From Agrococcus jejuensis (GTDB taxonomy: Bacteria > Actinomycetota > Actinomycetes > Actinomycetales > Microbacteriaceae): a DNA stretch of 64,000 bases. This document shows positions 28,142 to 37,329 of this stretch, piece after piece; position 1 is the first letter of the stretch; the number at the start of each line of letters is the position of its first letter. Where the stretch lies: the NCBI RefSeq assembly GCF_007679035.1, contig NZ_VEFR01000001.1, positions 930,001 through 994,000 on the forward strand. The letters are read 5' to 3'. The notes beneath the pieces were generated by a model. That model did no database searches. It saw only the letters and a list, made by a program, of their open reading frames with translations, and was not told the DNA's origin. The position numbers and the translations under genes are program-made.

Positions 28142-28324
28142 GGATGCTCCGCGGGGCCGGGCGACGACGTGCGTCGGATGCGTGGGGTCGGCGCACCGGG
28201 ACGCGGGCGGCGACGGGTGGGGCAACGCGCCGTCGACGGCGAGCATTCCCCTGTCGCACGGATCGGGCGACACGGTCCGCGGCGCGTGCCGCAGGCAGGT
28301 GCCCCATGCTGCCAGACTGACCGC

Positions 28325-28900
28325 ATGGAGTCGACGCCGCGCGATGCAGGCTGGGCCACGATCCCGAACCTCGTCACGGTGCTGCGGTTCCTGCTCATCG
28401 TGCCGGTGGTCGTCGTGCTGCTGCAGGGCGGCGAGGGCGACTGGCTGCCGGTCGTGCTGCTGGGCGTGTGGGCGTCGACCGACTGGATCGACGGCCAGCT
28501 CGCCCGCAGGCTCGACCAGGTCTCGGTCATCGGCGCGAAGCTCGACCCGTTCGTCGACCGGCTCGGCACGGCCGTCATCGCCGTGACGCTCGCCGTCGTC
28601 GGCGCGCTGCCGTGGTGGATGCTCGCCGTGCTCATCGCCTTCGACCTGCTCGCGACCGTCCTCGGCGTCAAGGCCGCCGCGGAGGGCCGCCTGCCGGTGA
28701 CGTGGATCGGCAAGGTGCGCACAGCCGTGCTGTTCTTCGGCCTCGTGCTGCTCGTCGCGGCCGTGACGGTGCTGCCGTGGCTGCTGCTCCCCGCGTACGT
28801 GCTGCTCGTCGTGGGCCTCGTGCTGCACGTCATCTCGACGGTCGGCTACAGCATCTCGGCCGTGCGGCAGGGCAAGGCCCGCCGCGCCGCGACGCACTGA
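28325..28900 (+). CDS. CDP-alcohol phosphatidyltransferase (PgsA-like)
   Basis: A 191-residue membrane enzyme that transfers a phosphatidyl group from CDP-diacylglycerol to an alcohol. The complete catalytic signature is present: D53, D56-G57, A60-R61, G70, D74 and D78 in DWIDGQLARR and IGAKLDPFVD. About five further helices follow. By length and the start ATIPNLVTVLRFLLIVPVVV it resembles PgsA-type enzymes making phosphatidylglycerophosphate or, in actinobacteria, phosphatidylinositol phosphate. The acceptor is not certain. The ATG at 28325 follows CAGACT by 5 nt, possibly leaderless. Its stop converges on the LysR gene. Confidence 0.92.
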   Translation: MESTPRDAGWATIPNLVTVLRFLLIVPVVVVLLQGGEGDWLPVVLLGVWASTDWIDGQLARRLDQVSVIGAKLDPFVDRLGTAVIAVTLAVVGALPWWMLAVLIAFDLLATVLGVKAAAEGRLPVTWIGKVRTAVLFFGLVLLVAAVTVLPWLLLPAYVLLVVGLVLHVISTVGYSISAVRQGKARRAATH

Positions 28901-28903
28901 CCC

Positions 28904-29818
28904 TCAGTCCTCGAGCGCGCGCGCGACGCGCTGCAGCCGTCGCCTGGTCGTGCGGCGCATGTGCCTGCCGAACCTCGCGACGACGTCCTCGATGATCTCG
29001 GCGTTCGGGTTCGCGGGATCCCAGCCCGCGAAGAGCGGGAACGTGAGCGGCTCGCGCTCCACGACGATCGGCACGGCGACGCAGCCGGGGAACGGATCGT
29101 CGGTGAGCGCCGCGACGCCGTGCCCCGTGCGCACGAGGACGCGTGCGATCGAGGGATGCCGCACGACGACGTGCTCACCGTAGGTCGCGCCGCGCGCATG
29201 CACGGCCTCGTCGAGCACGCGGCGCGCCGCGCTGTTGGGCGTGAGCAGCACGAGGTGCTCGGCAAGGAGGTCGTCGAGCTCGACGCCCGCCCTGCCCGCG
29301 AGCGGGTGCGCCGCGGGCATGTGCGCCCGCACGATGCCGTCGGCGAAGCGCCGATGCACCCAGCCCGGCGCGGGCGGCCTCGTCGAGACGCCGAGGTCGG
29401 CGCCGCGCGCGCGGGCGTCGTCGAAGACGCGGAACGGGTCGGCGACCTCGCAGTCGAGCACGGGCAGCCCGTCGCCGTCGGCGGCGAGGAACGGCACGAG
29501 GGCGGAGTCGATCGTCGCGGACGGCGCGACGACGTGCAGGCTCGTGCGACGCTGCTCCGCCTCCTGCTTCGTGCGGCCGATCACCTGCTCCGCCTGCGCG
29601 AGCAGATCGGAGACGCGATCGTAAAATCTCGCGCCGTCGGGGGTCGTGCGCAGCGCGCCCGCGCCCCGCACGAGCAGGGCGACGCCGAGCTCGTCCTCGA
29701 GCGATCGCATCTGCCGCGACATCGCGGGCTGCGTGATGCCCACGCGGCGGGCGCCTCCCGACACCGACCCCTCCTGCACGACGGCGACGAAGGAGGCGAG
29801 CACGCGCAGGTCCGGCAT
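28904..29818 (-). CDS. LysR-family transcriptional regulator
   Basis: A 304-residue LysR protein. The winged helix-turn-helix is at about residues 3-60 (GSVSGGARRVGITQPAMSRQ), followed by an effector-binding domain with the usual two lobes. I chose the ATG at 29818, preceded by GGAGG, because LysR proteins start a few residues before this helix; the frame extends to 29992 without support. It is divergent from an MHS permease and amidohydrolase pair, the classic LysR layout, so those genes are its likely targets. Confidence 0.93.
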   Translation of the reverse strand: MPDLRVLASFVAVVQEGSVSGGARRVGITQPAMSRQMRSLEDELGVALLVRGAGALRTTPDGARFYDRVSDLLAQAEQVIGRTKQEAEQRRTSLHVVAPSATIDSALVPFLAADGDGLPVLDCEVADPFRVFDDARARGADLGVSTRPPAPGWVHRRFADGIVRAHMPAAHPLAGRAGVELDDLLAEHLVLLTPNSAARRVLDEAVHARGATYGEHVVVRHPSIARVLVRTGHGVAALTDDPFPGCVAVPIVVEREPLTFPLFAGWDPANPNAEIIEDVVARFGRHMRRTTRRRLQRVARALED

Positions 29819-29835
29819 GCCTCCAGAGCATAGAA

Positions 29836-29867
29836 CCGTTCCCAGAATGCATTCGACAACCGAACGG
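29836..29867. promoter_or_regulatory. Candidate LysR operator
   Basis: Between the LysR and permease starts, CCGTTC (29836-29841) faces GAACGG (29862-29867), enclosing the perfect palindrome GAATGCATTC (29845-29854). Nested dyads here are what a LysR-type regulator would bind to control both directions. Confidence 0.45.
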
Positions 29868-29918
29868 ACCCGCCGCACCATGGCAGGACGCATCCCTTGC
29901 GTCATCGAGAGGACTCCC

Positions 29919-31247
29919 ATGACCACGACGGCAGCAGCCACCGACCCGCAGACGCGGGCTCGCCGTGCGCGCTTCGGCTCCTTCGTCGGCACCGCGATCG
30001 AGTGGTACGACTTCTACCTCTTCGGCACCGCCGCTGCGCTCGTGCTGCCCCAGGTGTTCTTCCCGAACGCCGACGCCGCCACGGGCCTGCTCGCGTCGTT
30101 CGCGACGTTCTGGGCGGGCTTCCTCGCCCGCCCGATCGGCGGCCTCGTCTTCGGCCACTTCGGCGACCGTCTCGGCCGCAAGCACACCCTCGTCATCACG
30201 CTCATGATCATGGGCGTCGCGACCTTCTGCATCGGCCTGCTGCCCGGCGCCGACCAGTGGGGCATGGCCGCACCCGTGCTGCTCATCGTGCTGCGCGCCG
30301 CGCAGGGCATCGCGGTGGGCGGCGAGTGGGGCGGCGCCGTGCTCATGGCGTCCGAGAGCTCCGAGAAGGGCTCGGGCGTGCGCTCGGGCATGTGGGTGCA
30401 GCAGGGCTCCCCCGTCGGCAACATCCTCGCGACGCTCGCGTTCCTCGCCGTCGGCACGCTCGACATGGATGCGTTCCTGTCGTGGGGCTGGCGCATCCCC
30501 TTCCTGCTCTCGGCCGTGCTCGTGGTCGTGGGCCTGCTCATCCGCCTCAAGGTCGAGGAGTCGCCCGAGTTCGAGGAGCGTGCAGCGGAGCACGTCGTGC
30601 CGCGCCTGCCGCTCGGCGAGCTGCTGCGGCACCACTGGCGCATGCTCGTCGTCGGCACGCTCGCGTGCGGCCTCGGCATCGGCGGCGCGTACTTCACGTC
30701 GACGTTCATGCTGTCGTACACGACGACCGAGCTCGGCGTCGACCGCCAGACGATGCTCATGATCCTGCTCGGGACCGTCTTCGTGCAGTTCGCGTGGCAG
30801 CCGATCGCGGCCCGCCTCGCGGAGCGCTTCGGCACGACGCGCTTCATGGTCGCCGTGCTGCTCATCGCCATCGCGATCGCCTTCCCGGCCTTCCTGCTCA
30901 TCTCGACCGGTCAGACGTGGGCGATCCTCGTCGTGCTGTGCGCCGTCATGCTGCCGACGTCCGGCTACTACGCCGTGCTCGCCGGCTTCCTCGCGCAGGC
31001 CTTCCCCGTGCAGATCCGCTACACCGGCATCTCGGCCTCGTACCAGCTGTGCGCGACGCTCATCGGCGGCACGACGCCGCTGCTCGCGCAGCTCTCGCTC
31101 AACCTCGCGGGTGGCAGCTGGGTCGGCATCGCGATCTTCTACGTCGTGCTCATCTCGGTGACGCTCGTCGGCGTCGTCGGCGTCGGCCGCCTGTCGGGAT
31201 TCTCGGCGGCGTCCGAGCGCGCCGAGCGCGCGGAGGTCGCAGCATGA
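29919..31247 (+). CDS. MFS permease, metabolite:H+ symporter (MHS) type
   Basis: A 442-residue, 12-helix importer. The N-terminal word GSFVGTAIEWYDFYLFG and the loop FGHFGDRLGRKHTL identify the metabolite:H+ symporter group (shikimate, proline/betaine, citrate or alpha-ketoglutarate transporters). The ATG at 29919 has GAGAGGA upstream. The stop overlaps the amidohydrolase start as ATGA, so uptake and hydrolysis are likely coupled, under the divergent LysR protein. I infer that the permease brings in the amidohydrolase substrate or a related compound. Confidence 0.94.
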   Translation: MTTTAAATDPQTRARRARFGSFVGTAIEWYDFYLFGTAAALVLPQVFFPNADAATGLLASFATFWAGFLARPIGGLVFGHFGDRLGRKHTLVITLMIMGVATFCIGLLPGADQWGMAAPVLLIVLRAAQGIAVGGEWGGAVLMASESSEKGSGVRSGMWVQQGSPVGNILATLAFLAVGTLDMDAFLSWGWRIPFLLSAVLVVVGLLIRLKVEESPEFEERAAEHVVPRLPLGELLRHHWRMLVVGTLACGLGIGGAYFTSTFMLSYTTTELGVDRQTMLMILLGTVFVQFAWQPIAARLAERFGTTRFMVAVLLIAIAIAFPAFLLISTGQTWAILVVLCAVMLPTSGYYAVLAGFLAQAFPVQIRYTGISASYQLCATLIGGTTPLLAQLSLNLAGGSWVGIAIFYVVLISVTLVGVVGVGRLSGFSAASERAERAEVAA

Positions 31248-32896
31248 GGCTCGACGCCATCCTCGAGCACGGACGCATCTGGACCGGCGACGCCGACCGC
31301 CCCACCGCGTCGCGCATCGGCGTGATCGGCGGCCGCGTCGTCGGCCTCGACGAGGAGCTCGACGGGCTCACGGCCGACACCGTCGTCGACCTCGGCGGCG
31401 CCCCCGTCGTGCCCGGATTCCACGACGCGCATCTGCACTTCTCGCTCTACGGCCAGAAGCTGCTGCGCCTCGACCTGTCGGCACCCGCCTGCCCGACGCT
31501 CGACGACGTCTACGAGACCGTCCGCACCGCCGTCGCAGCCGCGCCGGCCGGCACGTGGATCCTCGGCCGCGGCCACGACCAGAACAAGCTCGGCGGCCAC
31601 CCGACGCTCGCGGTGCTCGACAGCATCGCGCCCGAGCACCCCGTGTACCTCGAGCACACGTCGGGCCACATGGGCGTCACGAACTCCGCCGGCCTCCGCG
31701 ACGCCGGGCACGCGGACCTGCTGCGCGTGCCCGACCTCGAGGGCGGGCACGTGGAGCGGGATGCGGCCGGCATGCCGACGGGGCTGCTGCAGGAGCGCGC
31801 GCAGGAGCTCGTGAACCACCGGTTCCTGCCGGTGGACCTCGACACGCATCGCGCGGGCTCTCGCCTCGCCTCCGCATCCCTGCTGTCGATGGGCATCACG
31901 TCGGTGACCGAGCCCGGCATCGGCGCACCCGGTCAGGTGGGGCAGACGCCGGTCGAGCTGCGCGCCTACCAGGACGGCATCGACGCGGGCGACATCCGCC
32001 TGCGCATCGACGCCATGCCGTACCACCGCGTGCTGCACGACCTCGGCCCCATCGGCGGCGGCGACTCGGGCTTCGGGCTCGACCTCGGCATCCGCTCGGG
32101 CTTCGGCGGGGATCGGCTGCGCATCGCGGGCGTCAAGGTGCTCTCCGACGGCTCGCTCATCGGTCGCACCGCGGCGATGTGCTGCGACTTCGACGACGAT
32201 CCGGGCAACAGGGGCTTCCTGATCGACGAGGTGCCCGACCTCACGCGCACGATCGTCGCAGCGCACGCGAACGGCTGGCAGGTCGCGACGCACGCGATCG
32301 GCGACCGCGCGCTCGACGCCGTGCTCGACGCCGTCGCCGAGGCGCAGCGCGTCGCCCCCAGGCACGATCCGCGCCACCGCATCGAGCACTGCGGCATCTC
32401 GCGCCCCGACCAGCTGAGCCGCGTCGTCGATCTCGGGCTCATCCCGTCGCCGCAGGGCCGCTTCGTGTCCGAGACGGGTGACGGCCTGCTCGCCGCCGTC
32501 GGCCCCGAGCGCATGGCCTGGGTGTACCGCATGCGCTCCTGGCTCGACCGCGGCGTCGTGCTGCCCGGCTCGACCGACGCGCCCGTCGTGCACCCCGACC
32601 CGATCTGGAGCATCCAGGACATGGTCGCGCGCCGCACGGCGCAGGGCTCGCCGCTCGCGCCCGACGAGGCCGTGACGCCCGAGCAGGCGCTGCGCGCGTA
32701 CACGTACGGCTCGGCCTACGCGACGCGCGACGAGGCCAACCGCGGCACGATCGCGCGCGGCCGCCTCGCGGACCTCGCGGTGCTGAGCGACGATCTGCTC
32801 GCCGTCGACCCCGCTCGCCTCTCCGAGGTGCGTGTGGGCGCGACGATCGTGGGCGGCGAGGTCGTGCACGACGCGGGGGCCGTCTCGATTCGCTGA
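31244..32896 (+). CDS. YtcJ-like amidohydrolase (amidohydrolase family 3)
   Basis: A 550-residue metal-dependent hydrolase. Metal ligands are visible as HDAHLH, HAIGDRALD and HRIEHCG, and the late Asp as GSTDAPVVHP. A beta-sandwich is formed by the N- and C-termini (GRIWTGDADRP; GRLADLAVLSDD). YtcJ-type enzymes cleave amides or formamides, mostly of unknown natural substrate. The ATG at 31244 overlaps the permease stop by 4 nt. No signal peptide is seen, so it is cytoplasmic. It forms a LysR-MHS-amidohydrolase cassette and is followed by a strong hairpin. Confidence 0.93.
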   Translation: MRLDAILEHGRIWTGDADRPTASRIGVIGGRVVGLDEELDGLTADTVVDLGGAPVVPGFHDAHLHFSLYGQKLLRLDLSAPACPTLDDVYETVRTAVAAAPAGTWILGRGHDQNKLGGHPTLAVLDSIAPEHPVYLEHTSGHMGVTNSAGLRDAGHADLLRVPDLEGGHVERDAAGMPTGLLQERAQELVNHRFLPVDLDTHRAGSRLASASLLSMGITSVTEPGIGAPGQVGQTPVELRAYQDGIDAGDIRLRIDAMPYHRVLHDLGPIGGGDSGFGLDLGIRSGFGGDRLRIAGVKVLSDGSLIGRTAAMCCDFDDDPGNRGFLIDEVPDLTRTIVAAHANGWQVATHAIGDRALDAVLDAVAEAQRVAPRHDPRHRIEHCGISRPDQLSRVVDLGLIPSPQGRFVSETGDGLLAAVGPERMAWVYRMRSWLDRGVVLPGSTDAPVVHPDPIWSIQDMVARRTAQGSPLAPDEAVTPEQALRAYTYGSAYATRDEANRGTIARGRLADLAVLSDDLLAVDPARLSEVRVGATIVGGEVVHDAGAVSIR

Positions 32897-32899
32897 CTG

Positions 32900-32947
32900 G
32901 TGCGCAGGATGCGTCACCCAGTCGAGGCCGCGACGCATCCTGCGCAC
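32900..32947 (+). terminator. Perfect 16-bp hairpin after the amidohydrolase gene
   Basis: Arms 32900-32915 and 32932-32947 are exact complements with a 16-nt loop, starting 4 nt past the stop. The right arm contains GACGCATCCTGCGC, which recurs at 63121-63134, so it may also belong to a dispersed repeat family. Confidence 0.7.
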
Positions 32948-33042
32948 TGCGGCGCGCCTCGATTGCGCGCATGGCGCGGCGGGCGCACCATGGGTGCACG
33001 CCGCGCGATCCGCGGCGACCCGAAGCACCAGGAGCGAACGCC

Positions 33043-34098
33043 ATGAGCGCCATCCCCGAGCTCGCCCACGAGCACGTCGTCACCGCATCCGGATCGAGGT
33101 CGGGCCTGGCCATCACGGTCGCCCTCCACTCCTCGGTCCTCGGCCCCGCCCTCGGCGGCTGCCGCATGTGGACCTACCCGACGTGGGCCGACGGGCAGGC
33201 GGATGCGCTGCGGCTGTCGGCCGCGATGACGCTGAAGAACGCCGCGGCGGGCCTCGATGCCGGCGGCGGCAAGTCGGTGATCGCGCTGCCCATGGGCACG
33301 GTGCTGGGCGACGACCTGCGCCGTGCGGCACTGCTCGACCTCGGCGACCTCGTCGAGACGCTCGACGGCCGCTACCGCACGGCCGAGGACGTCGGCACGA
33401 CCGAGCACGACATGCTCGTGGTGCGCGAGCGCACCGCGCACGTCGTGGGCCTGCCCGCCGAGGCGGGCGGCGTCGGCGAGCCCGCCGTCGGCACGGCGCT
33501 CGGCGTGCTCGCATCGGTCGCGCCCACGCTCGAGGAGGCGTTCGGCGACGCGACGATCGCGGGCCGCTCGTTCGTCGTCTCGGGCCTCGGCCAGGTCGGC
33601 GGCCGCCTCGCACGGATGCTCGCCGACGCCGGCGCCGACCTGATCGTCACCGACGTCGTGCCGACGAAGCGTGCGCTCGCCGACGAGCTCGGCGCCCGCT
33701 GGATCGCGCCGGAGGACGCCCTCACGACGCCGGCCGACGTCTTCGTGCCCGCCGGCCTCGGCGGCGTGCTCACGGCCTCGGCCATCCGCACGCTGCCCGT
33801 GCGCGCCGTCGTGGGCCCCGCGAACAACCCGCTCGACGAGCGCGTCGGCGCGCTGGAGCTCGCCGAGCGCGGCATCGCCTACGCCCCCGACTTCGTCGTG
33901 AACGCGGGCGGCGTCATCCACCTCACCCTGCTCGACGCGGGCGCACCGGCAGCCGAGGTCGAGCAGCGGCTGCTCGGCATCGGCGACACGACGCGGCGCG
34001 TCTTCGCGACGGCGCGCGAGCGCGGCATCACGCCGCTCGAGGCCGCCGAGACCATCGCGCGCGAGCGCATCGAGGCCGCGCGCCTCGTGCACGCCTGA
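33043..34098 (+). CDS. Leu/Phe/Val-type amino-acid dehydrogenase
   Basis: An NAD-dependent amino-acid dehydrogenase, 351 residues, deaminating branched-chain or aromatic amino acids to 2-oxo acids. The family active-site stretch is present: GGCRMW, then TLKNAAAGLDAGGGKSV with both catalytic lysines. The Rossmann motif VSGLGQVGGRLA lies near residue 185. The ATG at 33043 has AGGAG upstream; an upstream ATG at 32971 lacks a ribosome site. Leu, Phe and Val enzymes cannot be separated by eye. It is monocistronic between two hairpin or convergent ends. Confidence 0.9.
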   Translation: MSAIPELAHEHVVTASGSRSGLAITVALHSSVLGPALGGCRMWTYPTWADGQADALRLSAAMTLKNAAAGLDAGGGKSVIALPMGTVLGDDLRRAALLDLGDLVETLDGRYRTAEDVGTTEHDMLVVRERTAHVVGLPAEAGGVGEPAVGTALGVLASVAPTLEEAFGDATIAGRSFVVSGLGQVGGRLARMLADAGADLIVTDVVPTKRALADELGARWIAPEDALTTPADVFVPAGLGGVLTASAIRTLPVRAVVGPANNPLDERVGALELAERGIAYAPDFVVNAGGVIHLTLLDAGAPAAEVEQRLLGIGDTTRRVFATARERGITPLEAAETIARERIEAARLVHA

Positions 34099-34104
34099 CG
34101 CTCG

Positions 34105-34692
34105 CTACGCGCGGGGCCGCTCGGGCGCAGCCTCGGCGAGCTCGCGCAGGCGGGCGACGTAGCCGATCCACCAGTCGGCGCCCTCGCCGGGCAGGTTGGG
34201 GGCGTCGACGCGGAAGCCGGCAGCGCCATCGATCTCCTCGCGCAGGATGTCCATGTGGCCCGCATGCCGCGCCAGCTCGCACGTGAGGTGCACGAGGATG
34301 CGGTGCAGCGTCACGTCCATGCCGCCGTCGCCCCACCAGGGCACGTGGCCGACCGCGTCGAGCGGCAGGGCGTCGATCGTGGCGTCCGCGTGCGCGTGGA
34401 TGCGACGCCAGCGCTCGACGACGACGTCGATCGTCTCCTCGGCCGTCGCCCACATGTCCTCGTTGGGCCCGCCGTCCATCCAGGGCATGGGCTCGGGCCA
34501 CGCCCGGTCGAACACGAGCCCGAGGTACTCGGCCTCGACCGACGCCGCGTGCTTCACGATGCCGAGCAGGTTCGAGCCCGTCGCCGTGCGGGGCATGCGG
34601 GCGTCGCGCTCCGACACGCCCTCGAGCTTCCACTGCATCGCGTCGCGATGGGTGCGCAGGTAGCGGTGCAGCGTGGCCTTCTCGTCGTCCAT
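34105..34692 (-). CDS. DinB-family protein (DUF664)
   Basis: A 195-residue four-helix-bundle protein of the DinB/YfiT superfamily, whose members are metal-binding and in actinobacteria often thiol (mycothiol or bacillithiol) transferase-like. Family words include HRYLRTHRDAMQWKLEG, NLLGIVKHAASVEAEYLG and LVHLTCELARHAGHMDILRE, which carry the three metal-ligand histidines. The ATG at 34692 fits the family start (MDDEKATLHRYL); a further ATG at 34719 is less likely. It converges on the dehydrogenase gene with 6 nt between stops. Confidence 0.88.
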   Translation of the reverse strand: MDDEKATLHRYLRTHRDAMQWKLEGVSERDARMPRTATGSNLLGIVKHAASVEAEYLGLVFDRAWPEPMPWMDGGPNEDMWATAEETIDVVVERWRRIHAHADATIDALPLDAVGHVPWWGDGGMDVTLHRILVHLTCELARHAGHMDILREEIDGAAGFRVDAPNLPGEGADWWIGYVARLRELAEAAPERPRA

Positions 34693-34805
34693 GCGTCGAG
34701 GATGCCGCATGCCGCCCACGACGGCGGCTCGTCACGCGGCGCAACGCACGAGACCGCGCGCCCATGCGTGCGTCAGACTGCGAGCACAGCACCCTGGAGG
34801 CCCTC

Positions 34806-35645
34806 GTGTCCGCATCCCGCGCCATCCGCGCCGCAGCCCTCGCCGCTCCCCTGCTCCTGCTCGCCGCGTGCGCCTCGGCGACCGACGCCGGCGGCGACGC
34901 CTCGGGCGGCGGCGACTACGTCACCGACGGCGTCCTCACGGTCGCGACGGGCGAGCCCGCCTACTTCCCGTACGTCATCGACGACGACCCCGAGTCGGGC
35001 GAGGGCTTCGAGGCCGCCGTCGCCTACGCCGTCGCCGCCGAGCTCGGCTTCGACGCCGACGAGGTCGTGTGGGTGCGATCGACGTTCGAGTCCGCCATCG
35101 CACCGGGCGCGAAGGACTTCGACGTCAACCTGCAGCAGTTCACGATCACCGAGGACCGCGCCGAGAGCGTCGACTTCTCGTCGCCGTACTACGCGACGCC
35201 GCAGGCCGTCGTGACGATCGCGGGCTCCCCCGCCGCCGACGCCGCGAGCATCGCCGACCTGCAGGACGTCGTGCTCGGCGCGCAGGTGGGCACGACGAGC
35301 CTCAGCACCGTCGAGTCGGTCATCGCGCCGACGCAGCCCGTGCAGCCGTACACGACGAACGACGACGCCGTGCTCGCGCTGCAGAGCGGCCAGGTCGACG
35401 CGATCGTCGTCGACCTGCCCACGGCCTTCTACCTCTCGGGCGTGCAGCTCGACGACGGCGTGCTCGTGGGGCAGCTGCCCGCCGACGCCGGCATCAGCGA
35501 CGAGTGGGGCTTCGTGCTCGAGCTCGACAGCCCGCTGACCGACGAGGTGTCGGCGGCCGTCGACGCGCTGCGCGAGGACGGCACGCTCGACGCGATCGCC
35601 GCCGAGTGGCTGGGCGCCGACGCCGGCGCGCCTGTGCTCGAATAG
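34806..35645 (+). CDS. Amino-acid ABC importer substrate-binding lipoprotein
   Basis: A 279-residue lipoprotein (lipobox LLAAC, Cys at residue 22) of the family-3 solute-binding proteins for polar amino acids. It includes NLQQFTITEDRAESVDFSSP and the C-terminal DALREDGTLDAIAAEWLG. The GTG at 34806 has GGAGG 5 nt upstream; the frame from 34764 would misplace the signal. It is first of a three-gene importer operon, 4 nt before the permease. The precise amino acid is unknown. Confidence 0.93.
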   Translation: MSASRAIRAAALAAPLLLLAACASATDAGGDASGGGDYVTDGVLTVATGEPAYFPYVIDDDPESGEGFEAAVAYAVAAELGFDADEVVWVRSTFESAIAPGAKDFDVNLQQFTITEDRAESVDFSSPYYATPQAVVTIAGSPAADAASIADLQDVVLGAQVGTTSLSTVESVIAPTQPVQPYTTNDDAVLALQSGQVDAIVVDLPTAFYLSGVQLDDGVLVGQLPADAGISDEWGFVLELDSPLTDEVSAAVDALREDGTLDAIAAEWLGADAGAPVLE

Positions 35646-35649
35646 CGAG

Positions 35650-36498
35650 GTGACCCGCACCCCCAGCGCCATCGAGCTCGATCGGCGCGCGTTCCGGCGA
35701 CGGCAGACGGCGAGATCCGTCGCCGTCGCCGCGGCGTCGACCGTCGTGTTCGCGGTCGTCGTCTGGCTCACGATCGTGAACACGCCGGGCTGGGCGCGCG
35801 TGCAGGAGACGTTCTTCGACCTCGACACCGCCGCGGCGGCGCTGCCGCGCGTGTGGGAGGGCTTCCTCGTCAACCTGCGCGTGCTCGTCGTCGCCGCCGT
35901 GTGCGTGCTGCTCGTCGGCCTGCTCGTCGCGACCCTGCGCACGCTGCGCGGCGCGGTGTTCTTCCCGCTGCGCGCCCTCGCCGCCGGCTACACCGACCTG
36001 TTCCGCGGCATGCCGCTCATCATCGTGCTGTACCTCGTGGGCTTCGGCATCCCGGGCCTGCGGTTCACGGAGGGGCGCATCCCGTTCGAGGTGCTCGGCA
36101 CGATCGCGCTCGTGCTCGTGTACGGCGCGTACGTGTCGGAGGTGCTGCGCGCCGGCATCGAGGCCGTGCATCCCTCGCAGCAGCTCGCGGCGCGCTCGCT
36201 CGGCCTGCGCCGCGGGCAGGCGCTGCGCATCGTCGTGCTGCCGCAGGCCGTGCGCAAGGTGACGCCCGCGCTCATGAACGACTTCGTGGCGATGCAGAAG
36301 GACGTCGGCCTCATCTCGGTGCTCGGCGGCGTCGACGCCGTGCGGGCGGCGCAGATCGAGACGGCCGCGGCGTTCGACTTCACGCCGTACGTCGTCGCGG
36401 GCCTGCTGTTCGTGCTGCTGGCGCTGCCGATGATCCGCCTGACCGACTGGTACGCGGCCCGCCTGCGGGCGCGCGAGCAGATCGGGGTGCTCGCATGA
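35650..36498 (+). CDS. Polar amino-acid ABC importer permease (HisM type)
   Basis: A 282-residue permease with about six helices and the HisM/GlnP signature: FRGMPLIIVLYLVGFGIPGL, the EAA-like loop SLGLRRGQALRIVVLPQA, and DFVAMQKDVGLISVLG. The N-terminal 35 residues are basic and hydrophilic. The start is GTG at 35650, 4 nt after the binding-protein stop, probably by reinitiation. It should form a homodimer with two copies of the ATPase encoded next. Confidence 0.93.
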   Translation: MTRTPSAIELDRRAFRRRQTARSVAVAAASTVVFAVVVWLTIVNTPGWARVQETFFDLDTAAAALPRVWEGFLVNLRVLVVAAVCVLLVGLLVATLRTLRGAVFFPLRALAAGYTDLFRGMPLIIVLYLVGFGIPGLRFTEGRIPFEVLGTIALVLVYGAYVSEVLRAGIEAVHPSQQLAARSLGLRRGQALRIVVLPQAVRKVTPALMNDFVAMQKDVGLISVLGGVDAVRAAQIETAAAFDFTPYVVAGLLFVLLALPMIRLTDWYAARLRAREQIGVLA

Positions 36499-37250
36499 CC
36501 GCCGAGCGCGCGGAGGCGGGCGTGCCGGCGCTCGCGCTCGAGGACGTGCACAAGTCGTACGGCAGCACCGAGGTGCTCGCGGGCGTCTCGATCGACCTCG
36601 CGGCCCATGAGGTCGTGGCGCTCATCGGCGCGAGCGGCTCGGGCAAGTCGACGCTGCTGCGCTGCGCGAACCTGCTCGAGCGCATCGACGACGGCCGCAT
36701 CCTGCTGGGCGGCACCGACATCAGCGACCCGCGCGTCGACGCCGACCGTGCGCGGGCGCGCTTCGGCGTCGTCTTCCAGCACTTCAACCTCTTCCCCCAT
36801 CTCTCGGTGCTCGACAACGTGACGCTCGCGGCGCGGCGCGTGCATCGCACGCCGCGCGCCGAGGCTGAGCGACGCGGGCTCGAGGTGCTCGACCGCGTCG
36901 GGCTCGCCGACCGCGCCCGCGACCATCCCGACCGGCTCTCCGGCGGCCAGCAGCAGCGCGTCGCCATCGCCCGCGCCATCGCGACGAGCCCCGAGGTGCT
37001 GCTGCTCGACGAGATCACGAGCGCCCTCGACCCGTGGCTCGTCGGCGAGGTGCTCGACCTCGTGCGCGACCTCGCGCATGGTGGCTCGACCATCCTCATG
37101 GCGACGCACGAGATGGCGTTCGCGCGCGACGTCGCCGACCGCGTCGTCTTCCTCGACCGCGGCGTCGTCGTGGAGCAGGGCCCGCCCGCGCAGGTGCTCG
37201 GCGCCCCGCGCGAGGCGCGCACGCGCGAGTTCCTCGCTCGCATGCCCTGA
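36495..37250 (+). CDS. Polar amino-acid ABC importer ATPase (GlnQ type)
   Basis: A 251-residue ATPase with Walker A GASGSGKST at 45-53, signature LSGGQQQR and Walker B LLLDEITSALDP, where the usual Pro after Asp-Glu is Ile, a variant common in this subfamily. The D- and H-loops are normal (MATHEMAFARDVADRVVFLD). The ATG at 36495 overlaps the permease stop by 4 nt, completing the binding protein-permease-ATPase operon. It powers uptake of a polar amino acid. Confidence 0.95.
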   Translation: MTAERAEAGVPALALEDVHKSYGSTEVLAGVSIDLAAHEVVALIGASGSGKSTLLRCANLLERIDDGRILLGGTDISDPRVDADRARARFGVVFQHFNLFPHLSVLDNVTLAARRVHRTPRAEAERRGLEVLDRVGLADRARDHPDRLSGGQQQRVAIARAIATSPEVLLLDEITSALDPWLVGEVLDLVRDLAHGGSTILMATHEMAFARDVADRVVFLDRGVVVEQGPPAQVLGAPREARTREFLARMP

Positions 37251-37329
37251 CGCGAGCCCTCGCTGCCACCCGTTCTGCTCTGAGCGGATGCACTGGTCGA
37301 GCACGCACGCGCGCTGGTGGGATGAGCGC

